Assembly: GCA_030146725.1 (NCBI GenBank)
Contig: JASLBJ010000204.1
Location: forward strand, 1 to 8,805
DNA: 8,805 bases
Reading direction: 5' to 3'
Source of the DNA: Sphingomicrobium sp.
GTDB taxonomy: Bacteria; Pseudomonadota; Alphaproteobacteria; Sphingomonadales; Sphingomonadaceae
Each line of letters opens with the position of its first letter. The stretch's first letter is position 1. Below are positions 1 to 5,327 of the stretch, in pieces. The translations under genes were made by a program, and so were the position numbers. The notes below the pieces were generated by a model. The model ran no database searches. It was not told where the DNA came from and saw nothing but the letters and a program-made list of their open reading frames with translations.

Positions 1-530
1 CCGCGCGACAGCGACCAGCTGCGCTTGACCGTCGCCACCGGGTTCAGCCGCTCCTCGCTGGCGACCGCCGATGTCAGCAGCATGCGGACGGCAACGTAGA
101 GGCCGGTTGCGAACAACAGCAGGAATACGCCGGCCGCGAGAGGATCAGGCGGCTGTTGCCCGACCAGGCGGGTTGCGAGCCCTCCGCCGATCAGGACGAA
201 TGGCAGCAGCCACAGAAACGTCGCGGCGAGGTAGACGGGCGCCCGGCGGGCGGCGTGGGCAATCGCCTGGCCGACGGTCTGGTCCGAGCTCAACGCCAGC
301 CGGATCACGGCTAGCTGCCCGACGAGGCTGATCAACAGCGCGACTCCGCTGACGATGGTCCAGTAACCGAAGCGGGCTACCTCACCCGCGGGCGTGGGCG
401 GGGTAACCATGTCGCCGACGACGCTCGGCACGACGAACAAGGCGAGCGCGACGGTTGCGAGCAGGCCGGCGTTGCGGCGCAGCATCGCCTTCGATTCGTC
501 CCACGCCCTCGAAATCGACACCTTCGCCAT
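1..530 (-). CDS. Multi-pass inner-membrane protein, C-terminally truncated by the window edge (resembles GPDPase membrane-domain / DUF7847-like proteins)
   Basis: The reading frame opens at an ATG at 530-528, preceded by a purine-rich AAAGGGG about 8 nt upstream, and stays open to base 1 (176 complete codons). Hydrophobic stretches lie at about residues 21-38, 56-80, 98-120 and 130-152, so this is an integral membrane protein of at least four helices. The last visible residues, [13 protein letters not shown], resemble the conserved 'RSW.L..G' segment of the glycerophosphodiester phosphodiesterase membrane domain and related DUF7847-like proteins. These often have no catalytic domain, and none is visible here. 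Function is unknown. The gene diverges from lipB across a 101-nt gap that should hold both promoters. The frame and membrane character are clear; the family assignment is recollection from motif and layout and is tentative. Confidence 0.75.
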   Translation of the reverse strand, partial: MAKVSISRAWDESKAMLRRNAGLLATVALALFVVPSVVGDMVTPPTPAGEVARFGYWTIVSGVALLISLVGQLAVIRLALSSDQTVGQAIAHAARRAPVYLAATFLWLLPFVLIGGGLATRLVGQQPPDPLAAGVFLLLFATGLYVAVRMLLTSAVASEERLNPVATVKRSWSLSR

Positions 531-631
531 CGCCACGCCCCTTTGTTCAACCCGCAGCGCGCTTATGGGAAGCCGGAGCGCGCGGCGCAATCGTCCTTGC
601 CGCCGCCGGGCGCGCGCCCCATCCTTGCCGG

Positions 632-1303
632 ATGGTTGCAGCGGAGCAGGTCGAATGGCGGGTCAGCGAGGCGCTGGTGCCCTATCCGCAGGCGCTGGCC
701 TTCATGGAGGAGCGCGCCGCGGCGATCCGCGCCGGGGCCGCGGGCGAGTGCGTGTGGCTGCTAGAGCATCCGCCACTATTCACCGCCGGTACCAGCGCGA
801 ACCCCGGCGAATTGTTCAACCCGCTCGGCTTTCCGGTGTTCGAGGCCGGGCGCGGCGGGCGCTACACCTATCATGGTCCAGGGCAGCGGGTCGGCTATGT
901 GCTGCTCGACCTCGAGCGCCGCGGCCGGGACATTCGCCGCTTCGTCCACTCGCTCGAAGGCTGGGTGATTGCAGCGCTCGGCGAGCTTGAGGTCAGCGCG
1001 CATCGTGCTCCCGGGCGGATCGGCATCTGGGTTGGCGAAGGCGCGGCCGAGGCGAAGATCGCCGCGCTCGGAGTGCGCGTGAAGCGCTGGGTGACGCTGC
1101 ACGGCTTCTCCATCAACGTCGCACCCGATCTTGGCCACTTCGGCGGGATCGTCCCGTGCGGGATCTCGGAGTTCGGCGTCACAAGCCTGCAACAAATCGG
1201 GAAAGAAATGGCCATGGCGAGCGTTGACGGCGCTCTGAAGCATCATTTTCCGCGGTTTTTGAAGGATTTGCAAGGGTTCGACGAAGTTGCTTGCTGGCGA
1301 TGA
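632..1303 (+). CDS. lipB: Octanoyl-[acyl-carrier-protein]:protein N-octanoyltransferase LipB
   Basis: LipB transfers octanoate from acyl carrier protein to the lipoyl-domain lysine of 2-oxoacid dehydrogenases and GcvH in the cytoplasm; LipA then inserts sulfur. The 223-residue product has the usual family length. The signature [12 protein letters not shown] is at residues 74-85. [22 protein letters not shown] starts at 142, with Lys142 matching the catalytic lysine. IVPCGI at 173-178 holds the acyl-thioester Cys176. The ATG at 632 was chosen because homology begins just after it ([16 protein letters not shown]). The frame is open upstream to 455, but that stretch reads as low-complexity Ser/Pro/Arg and lies largely over the divergent minus-strand gene. 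No convincing Shine-Dalgarno precedes 632, so translation may be leaderless or weakly initiated. lipA is not in the window. Function is nearly certain; the exact start is less so. Confidence 0.95.
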   Translation: MVAAEQVEWRVSEALVPYPQALAFMEERAAAIRAGAAGECVWLLEHPPLFTAGTSANPGELFNPLGFPVFEAGRGGRYTYHGPGQRVGYVLLDLERRGRDIRRFVHSLEGWVIAALGELEVSAHRAPGRIGIWVGEGAAEAKIAALGVRVKRWVTLHGFSINVAPDLGHFGGIVPCGISEFGVTSLQQIGKEMAMASVDGALKHHFPRFLKDLQGFDEVACWR

Positions 1304-1377
1304 GGGCTTCAGACTATTGTGCGCGCGGTTTGCGAAGCGGGGCTACCGTTCCAGATCGTTATTTTAGGGAGTTTTGA

Positions 1378-1665
1378 ATGCGTGCTCTTATCCTGGTCGC
1401 CGGTGCGGCCCTGGCGGTTTCGGCTTGCAGCAGCAACGAGTCGGCCGACAACACCATGAACGTCGACGAAAGCCTGAATGCTGACATCGTCGCCAACGAT
1501 CCGATGGCCGACATGAACATGATGGATGCCAACATGACCATGAACGGCACCGATGCCAACATGACCATGAACGCAGGCGATGCGAACATGACCATGAACG
1601 GCGCCGATGCCAACATGACCAACATGTCGAACATGACCAACATGACGACCAACAACGCGATGTAA
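1378..1665 (+). CDS. Small Met/Asn-rich predicted lipoprotein with tandem DANMTMN repeats
   Basis: This encodes a 95-residue protein. AGGGAG lies about 8 nt upstream of the ATG. Residues 1-16 form a lipoprotein signal peptide ending in the lipobox VSA-C, so Cys17 would be lipidated. The mature part is almost entirely Asp, Asn, Met, Ala, Thr and Gly: 16 Met and 18 Asn among 79 residues, with no aromatic residues. From residue 50 a nine-residue unit, D-A-N-M-T-M-N-G-x, recurs three times, followed by DANMT and then NMx triplets to the C-terminus. It is probably disordered and acidic. Met-rich MxM patterns can bind Cu(I) in other periplasmic proteins, but His and further Cys are absent, so metal binding is speculation. 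A strong terminator follows 43 nt downstream. I do not recognise a named family. Confidence 0.85.
   Translation: MRALILVAGAALAVSACSSNESADNTMNVDESLNADIVANDPMADMNMMDANMTMNGTDANMTMNAGDANMTMNGADANMTNMSNMTNMTTNNAM
1525..1659 (+). repeat. In-frame 27-nt tandem repeats inside the Met-rich lipoprotein gene
   Basis: Three near-identical 27-nt units lie at 1525-1551, 1552-1578 and 1579-1605. Each begins GATGC(C/G)AACATGACC and encodes DANMTMN plus two variable residues. A partial fourth unit at 1606-1620 runs into shorter AACATGACC-like 9-nt repeats as far as about 1659. Units differ by a few substitutions, mostly in the last two codons. Copy number in such arrays can change by slippage or recombination without breaking the frame. 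Confidence 0.9.
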
Positions 1666-1708
1666 TTGCCGGGCGTCCCCTCAAAAGGGCGCCTCTGTTA
1701 CGAAATGG

Positions 1709-1744
1709 GAGGCTGCCGGTACGTGCTGGCAGCCTCTTTTTTTT
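1709..1744 (+). terminator. Strong Rho-independent terminator after the Met-rich lipoprotein gene
   Basis: A perfect 9-bp stem, GAGGCTGCC (1709-1717) with GGCAGCCTC (1728-1736), encloses a 10-nt loop and is followed directly by eight T (1737-1744). It lies 43 nt past the stop at 1663-1665, so it separates this gene from the next lipoprotein gene, which must then have its own promoter in the roughly 60 nt between 1745 and 1805. Confidence 0.95.
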
Positions 1745-1805
1745 AGCGATCGCCGCTCGGTGTGCTGCATTAGCAGGCGAGTCTGGCGGAAGAGAGGATC
1801 ACGGG

Positions 1806-2090
1806 ATGCGCAGGCTGTTGCTGATTGCCGGTGTGGCGTTGCTGGGTGCGTGCGGCGACAAGGATGAGGGTCCGACCAGCGATGTCGCCGGCGAGGATCC
1901 GACCGAGTTCGTCGCTGCCAACGACATCACCGCGATCGACGCGGTCAGCGGCGACGACGCCAACATGGCCGCCGACATCAACTATATCATCGAGCCGACC
2001 GCCGAGAACGGCGTCGATAACGGCGCCCAGTCGACCGCGCCTGCGGCGAGCCGGAACCGTCCCGCGCCAAGCAGGAACGAGGCGGACTGA
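1806..2090 (+). CDS. Small acidic predicted lipoprotein, possible paralogue of the upstream Met-rich lipoprotein
   Basis: This encodes a 94-residue protein whose ATG is preceded by a purine-rich GGAAGAGAGGAT. Residues 1-15 form a signal peptide ending in the lipobox LLGA-C, so Cys16 is the predicted lipidated residue. The mature part is acidic and probably disordered (DKDEGPTSDVAGEDPTEF), with a Pro/Arg/Ala-rich tail. The stretch VAANDITAIDAVSGDDANMA resembles VANDPMADMNMMDANM of the preceding lipoprotein in order and spacing. That suggests a shared origin, although the Met repeats are missing here. The gene ends 17 nt before the convergent queE stop, with no clear terminator between. A GAGTC (GANTC) site lies 22 nt before the start codon. 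Function is unknown. Confidence 0.8.
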   Translation: MRRLLLIAGVALLGACGDKDEGPTSDVAGEDPTEFVAANDITAIDAVSGDDANMAADINYIIEPTAENGVDNGAQSTAPAASRNRPAPSRNEAD

Positions 2091-2107
2091 CGCTTCGCCG
2101 GCCGCGT

Positions 2108-2740
2108 TCAGGCGAGGCCGACCACCTTGTGCGCCTGGATCGACAGCCGCCAGCGCGGTCGATCCATGACGAGCGCGATCGCCGCGTCGACCGCGGCGCG
2201 AGCCTCGCTGCAGTCCATCGGCTGGATGAGGAAATGATCGAAGTTCCAGCTTTCGAGTTCGGCCGGATCGATTCCCGGCTGCGGCCAGACCAGTTTGAGC
2301 TCATCGCCGCTGCGCTGGACGATTTCGGTGCCTGCCTTGGGGCTGATGCACAGCCAGTCGAGACCGGGCACCGCGGCCAGCGTTCCGTTGCTTTCGGCCG
2401 CGACTCGGAAACCATTGCGGTGCAGCGCCGCGACCAGGTCCTCGTCGAGCTGAAGCATCGGCTCGCCGCCGGTGACCACCACCAGCCGGTGTCCGGACGA
2501 CGGGCCCCATAGCGCCGCGACCGCGTCCGCAAGCTGCTCGGGAGACGCGAACTTTCCGCCGCCGGGACCGTCGGTGCCGACGAAATCGGTATCGCAGAAG
2601 CGGCATTTGGCGTCGGCGCGGTCCGCCTCGCGGCCGGACCAGAGATTGCAGCCGGCGAAGCGCAGGAACACCGCGCGGTGGCCCGCCTGCACGCCCTCGC
2701 CCTGGAGGGTCAAGAACATCTCCTTGACGGCGTAGGTCAT
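2108..2740 (-). CDS. queE: 7-carboxy-7-deazaguanine synthase QueE (radical SAM)
   Basis: QueE converts 6-carboxy-5,6,7,8-tetrahydropterin to 7-carboxy-7-deazaguanine, the ring-contraction step of preQ0/queuosine synthesis, using S-adenosylmethionine, a 4Fe-4S cluster and Mg2+. The product is 210 residues. The N-terminal KEMFLTLQGEGVQAG and HRAVFLRFAGCNLW are typical of the family. The cluster cysteines are Cys31, Cys46 and Cys49, an expanded CX14CX2C spacing rather than the usual radical SAM CX3CX2C; this variant is known in some QueE enzymes, such as that of Burkholderia multivorans. TGGEP at 90-94 is the SAM-binding GGE motif, and QAHKVVGLA closes the chain. The ATG (2740-2738) overlaps the queC stop as ATGA, which fixes the start and implies translational coupling. 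Confidence 0.95.
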   Translation of the reverse strand: MTYAVKEMFLTLQGEGVQAGHRAVFLRFAGCNLWSGREADRADAKCRFCDTDFVGTDGPGGGKFASPEQLADAVAALWGPSSGHRLVVVTGGEPMLQLDEDLVAALHRNGFRVAAESNGTLAAVPGLDWLCISPKAGTEIVQRSGDELKLVWPQPGIDPAELESWNFDHFLIQPMDCSEARAAVDAAIALVMDRPRWRLSIQAHKVVGLA

Positions 2741-3402
2741 GTGTAGCGGGTCGGATCGGGCAGGCCGGCCTCGGCAAAGCCCTTCGAGCGCAGGCGGCAG
2801 GCGTCGCACAGGCCGCAGTGCGCGCCGTCGGCGGCCGGATCGTAGCAGCTGTGGCTGAGCCCCGCATCGAGGCCGAGGCGGTCTGCTTCGCGCGCGATGT
2901 CCGCCTTGGTCATGTGCTGGAGCGGCGCGTGGACGGTGAACCCGTGGCCCTCGTCGCCGGCGCGGGTCGCGTAGGTGGCAAGTACCTGGAATGCGGCGAT
3001 GAACTCGGGCCGGCAGTCGGGATAGCCGGAATAATCAAGCGCGTTGACGCCGACGAACAGGTCGCGAGCCCCGGCGGCTTCGGCCCAGGCGAGCGCGAGG
3101 CTGAGGAAGATGGTGTTGCGAGCGGGCACGTAGGTGACAGGAATGCCCTGCCCGACCCCGTCCTTGGGCACCGCGACATCGCTGGTCAGCGCAGAGCCGC
3201 CGAACATCGTGAGGTCGAGCGGAAGCACGATGTGGCGCTCGGCATGCACAGCGGCGATCGTCCGGGCGGCGTCGAGCTCGACTCGGTGGCGCTGGTTATA
3301 ATCGATCGTCAATGCGAGCACCGCAAAGCCGGCCTCGCGCGCAAGCGCTGCGCAGACCATCGAGTCGAGCCCGCCCGAGAGCAGCACCACAGCCTTGTTC
3401 AC
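2737..3402 (-). CDS. queC: 7-cyano-7-deazaguanine synthase QueC
   Basis: QueC is the ATP-dependent ligase that turns 7-carboxy-7-deazaguanine, the QueE product, into preQ0 with ammonia. The 221-residue product has the PP-loop SGGLDS at 9-14, the family motifs YVPARNTIFLS (91-101) and DYSGYPDCRPEF (123-134), and a C-terminal zinc site Cys186-x9-Cys196-x2-Cys199-x2-Cys202. The start is a GTG at 3402-3400 that overlaps the upstream DUF3147 stop as GTGA. Homology begins exactly there (MNKAVVLLSGG), and the open frame further upstream is the shadow of the overlapping gene. The stop overlaps the queE ATG. queD and folE, needed for the earlier steps, are not in this window. Confidence 0.96.
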   Translation of the reverse strand: MNKAVVLLSGGLDSMVCAALAREAGFAVLALTIDYNQRHRVELDAARTIAAVHAERHIVLPLDLTMFGGSALTSDVAVPKDGVGQGIPVTYVPARNTIFLSLALAWAEAAGARDLFVGVNALDYSGYPDCRPEFIAAFQVLATYATRAGDEGHGFTVHAPLQHMTKADIAREADRLGLDAGLSHSCYDPAADGAHCGLCDACRLRSKGFAEAGLPDPTRYT

Positions 3403-3749
3403 AGCTGGACACCCAGGCGCGGCGCGGCCCAGAAGGCGAGCGCGTAAAGCCCCATCGTCACGGCGATGCCGATGCCGAGCGTCGGCCAGAAGCCGACGCC
3501 TGAGCGCAGCATCGCCGGGATCATCAGGAACAGGGGCAGCGACGGAAGCACGAACCAGAAGGCGCCGGTGGCAAGCCCGGCGATGCGCTCCGCGTCGCCG
3601 GTGTCGCGCCATAGCCAGATCATCGCCAGCAGCGAGGTCAGCGGGAGCGAGGCGAGCAGGCCGCCCCAGCCGGGGCTCTTGCGCGCAACTTCGGACACGA
3701 GTGCGACGAGCAGTCCGGAAATGGCCGCCTTGATGATGAAATAGAGCAT
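3399..3749 (-). CDS. DUF3147-family small membrane protein (GlpM-like), translationally coupled to queC
   Basis: This encodes a 116-residue very hydrophobic protein. The ATG at 3749 has AGAGGG about 6 nt upstream. Four membrane segments are likely, near residues 3-20, 28-47, 60-80 and 88-110. The N-terminal pattern, with SEVARKSPGWGGLLASLP followed by a WLWRDTGD loop, is what I associate with DUF3147/GlpM-type proteins, whose biochemical role is unknown. Its stop overlaps the queC GTG by 4 nt (GTGA), so it is the first gene of a DUF3147-queC-queE operon. The operon promoter should lie between the candidate small-RNA terminator (ending near 3811) and 3750; I could not pick it confidently. No riboswitch fold is evident in that short leader. 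Family assignment is from sequence pattern alone. Confidence 0.85.
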   Translation of the reverse strand: MLYFIIKAAISGLLVALVSEVARKSPGWGGLLASLPLTSLLAMIWLWRDTGDAERIAGLATGAFWFVLPSLPLFLMIPAMLRSGVGFWPTLGIGIAVTMGLYALAFWAAPRLGVQL

Positions 3750-3810
3750 CCGCGGCCCTCTAGAGCGCGGAGGCGTTTTTTAGAAGGCGGGCAACGGGGA
3801 GCCGCCGCGC

Positions 3811-3845
3811 AAAAGAAGGGCCGCCCGACTTTCGCGGGGCGGCCC
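3811..3845 (-). terminator. Rho-independent terminator on the minus strand, end of the argD-hslO-DUF3617-like transcript
   Basis: Read on the minus strand, GGGCCGCCC (3845-3837) pairs perfectly with GGGCGGCCC (3826-3818) across a 10-nt loop, and TTCTTTT (3817-3811) follows. It lies about 90 nt beyond the stop of the exported four-cysteine protein (3933) and before the promoter region of the DUF3147-queC-queE operon. Confidence 0.88.
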
Positions 3846-3905
3846 AGGTATCGGGCTGCGTGTGCCCGATTGGGAGGAAAGCGTGCCAGCTCCGGCACAC
3901 GACCC
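3811..3905 (-). ncRNA. Candidate 3'UTR-derived small RNA: three stem-loops with an unpaired CCUCCC linker
   Basis: On the minus strand, three hairpins follow the stop at 3933. Stem 1 pairs 3900-3894 with 3887-3881 (7 bp with one G-U, loop GGAGCT). Stem 2 pairs ATCGGGC (3870-3864) with GCCCGAT (3856-3850), loop of 7. Stem 3 is the 9-bp terminator. The 10-nt linker between stems 1 and 2 reads UUUCCUCCCA, complementary to a Shine-Dalgarno sequence. CCUCC-bearing small RNAs exist in other alphaproteobacteria and act by pairing with ribosome-binding sites. I see no convincing separate promoter, so processing from the upstream mRNA is more likely. Structure is read from sequence; function is inference. 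Confidence 0.4.
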
Positions 3906-3932
3906 TTGTAGACCAGGATGCTTACAGCCGCC

Positions 3933-4331
3933 TTAATGGCTCGGGCAGTTTCCTGCGCGCCGCGCCTGCACGGTGTAGTTGAACGGTCCGCCACCGGTGA
4001 TTCCCTGCGTTTCGATGCGCAGCGACCGCGGGGTGATGACCGTCATCCTGCTCTGCCCGAAACCGCCGCCGCGGCAGCTGTAGTGGATCACCGCCGACCG
4101 GCCCTCGTCACTGATGAGCGCGCTGGCGCACGGCTGGCCGCGATGCTCGACCGCAGCGAGCGCCGCCGTGCGCGAGACGCAGCGCCGCATAGGTCCGTTC
4201 ACGCCGGGAATACCGCTGATCTCCCACAAGCCTGCCGAAGTCGAGGCCAGCGCGCGCGGCTGCCCGGCGGCACCGATCAGCGCCAGCGCCGCAGCGGCGA
4301 GCCCGAGCGAGGCGATACGACGACGTCTCAT
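3933..4331 (-). CDS. Small exported protein with four cysteines, DUF3617-like
   Basis: This encodes a 132-residue protein starting at the ATG 4331-4329. An Arg-rich n-region (MRRRR), a hydrophobic core (about 7-22) and a likely cleavage site after ALA29 predict export to the periplasm. The mature protein begins STSAGLWEISG, the GLWE-type opening I associate with DUF3617 proteins. It has cysteines at 51, 68, 86 and 129, enough for two disulfides. The family has no established function. The only purine-rich element upstream (GGAG) lies very close to the ATG, so initiation may be weak or coupled. It follows hslO by 47 nt on the same strand and is followed by a terminator, so it is probably the last gene of the argD-hslO transcript. 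The frame is open much further upstream, but that part is antisense-frame shadow of hslO. Confidence 0.78.
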   Translation of the reverse strand: MRRRRIASLGLAAAALALIGAAGQPRALASTSAGLWEISGIPGVNGPMRRCVSRTAALAAVEHRGQPCASALISDEGRSAVIHYSCRGGGFGQSRMTVITPRSLRIETQGITGGGPFNYTVQARRAGNCPSH

Positions 4332-4378
4332 GCTCCGGCAATCTAATGCGCCCGCGAAAGGTCGGCAAGCCGACACTC

Positions 4379-5278
4379 TCAGGCGAGCCCCGCGAGCGGG
4401 ATCGGGAAGCTCGTCGAACAGAAGGCGCAATCGACCCGGATCAGCCCCTCCCCGTCTGCCATTTCCGCTTGTTCGGCAGCTGGGAACCTTGCGATGACCG
4501 AGCGGACATAATCCGGGTCGCAGCGGCAACCCTTGCTGAGCCCGACCGGAGCCGAGGCGCGGATTTCGAGTTCCTCGTGGAACAGCCGCCAGACGAGATC
4601 GTCGAGCGGCAGCGCGGGATCGACCAGCTCGTCGGGCGTCACCGAGCCGGCGAGAACCGCGACGTGCGGCCAGTCGGGATGATCGAGCCGGGTGTGGAGG
4701 CGCTCGCGGCCCTCCTCCCCCTCGGGCAGGTGCTGGAACAGCAGGCCGCCGGCGCTCCAGCGGCCGTCGGTCTTCGTGGCTGCGAGACGGACGATGCTGG
4801 GGATCTGCTCGGACTGCGAGAAATAGCTTTGCGCGGCCTCGGCCAGGTTTCCGCCCTCGAGCGGGACGATACCCTGGTAGCGCTCGTCGGTTGCCGGCTG
4901 GTCGAAGGTGATCGCCAGATAGCCCTTGCCGAACAAGGCGAACAGCGACGGGTTCGGACCGGCGTCGGCGAGCCGGTCGCCGTCGTGCCGGACGTAGCCG
5001 CGAAGCTCGCCGCCTAGATAATCGCACACCAGCAGATCGACGATCCCCTTCTCGGTCTGCGCCTGGAGCGTCATCTGCCCGCTGCGGTCCTTGAGCAGCG
5101 TTCCGAGCAAGGCGGTGAGGGTCAGCGCCTCGGCCAGCAACTTCTCGATCACCGGCGGATAGGCGTGGTTGGCAAGCACCAGGTCGAGCACCGGTCCGAG
5201 CCGGGCGATGCGACCACGTGCGTTGCGCGAGGGGATGGTGACGCCAAGGGCGACGTCGGTGGTCAGTGCGATCGGCAT
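4379..5278 (-). CDS. hslO: Redox-regulated chaperone Hsp33
   Basis: Hsp33 is a cytoplasmic holdase. When oxidised it releases zinc, forms disulfides, partly unfolds and binds unfolding proteins during oxidative or bleach stress. The product is about 299 residues, normal for the family. The N-terminal domain shows IPSRNARGRIARLGPVLD near 15-32 and CDYLGGELRGYV. The C-terminal redox switch has Cys251-x-Cys253 (KGCRCDPD) and Cys284-x2-Cys287 (DCAFC), separated by 30 residues. All four zinc ligands are present, so the switch should work. I chose the ATG at 5278; a GTG at 5299 would add seven residues. Neither has a clear Shine-Dalgarno, and expression may depend on coupling to argD, whose stop lies about 50 nt upstream. 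argF, a usual neighbour in related bacteria, is not present between them. Confidence 0.95.
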   Translation of the reverse strand: MPIALTTDVALGVTIPSRNARGRIARLGPVLDLVLANHAYPPVIEKLLAEALTLTALLGTLLKDRSGQMTLQAQTEKGIVDLLVCDYLGGELRGYVRHDGDRLADAGPNPSLFALFGKGYLAITFDQPATDERYQGIVPLEGGNLAEAAQSYFSQSEQIPSIVRLAATKTDGRWSAGGLLFQHLPEGEEGRERLHTRLDHPDWPHVAVLAGSVTPDELVDPALPLDDLVWRLFHEELEIRASAPVGLSKGCRCDPDYVRSVIARFPAAEQAEMADGEGLIRVDCAFCSTSFPIPLAGLA

Positions 5279-5327
5279 TGCGGCTAGATAGGAAGGCACG
5301 GACGAGCGCTCAACCGGGCCACTCAGC

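Noticed and set aside
455..631. Longer N-terminus for LipB
   Set aside because: The extra residues are Ser/Pro/Arg-rich without family similarity and overlap the divergent membrane-protein gene. The 632 start gives the normal family length.
1525..1620. CRISPR-like array
   Set aside because: The 27-nt units are directly adjacent with no unique spacers, and they encode in-frame amino-acid repeats.
1359..1655. Minus-strand 98-codon open frame opposite the Met-rich lipoprotein, hydrophobic and Met/Val-rich
   Set aside because: It is the complement of the Asn/Met repeats and has no ribosome-binding site or independent coding signal. The plus-strand gene has a signal peptide, lipobox and terminator.
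2091..2107. Bidirectional terminator between the convergent lipoprotein and queE genes
   Set aside because: Only 17 nt separate the stops, and I see no stem with a T-run on either strand.
3750..3810. preQ1-type riboswitch in front of the DUF3147-queC-queE operon
   Set aside because: The leader is only about 60 nt and shows no stem plus A-rich tail arrangement. The hairpins further out belong to the upstream transcript's end.
4332..5027. N-terminal extension of the DUF3617-like gene through the hslO region
   Set aside because: The extension is Arg/Ala/Gly low-complexity sequence in the wrong frame of hslO. The ATG at 4331 begins a proper signal peptide.
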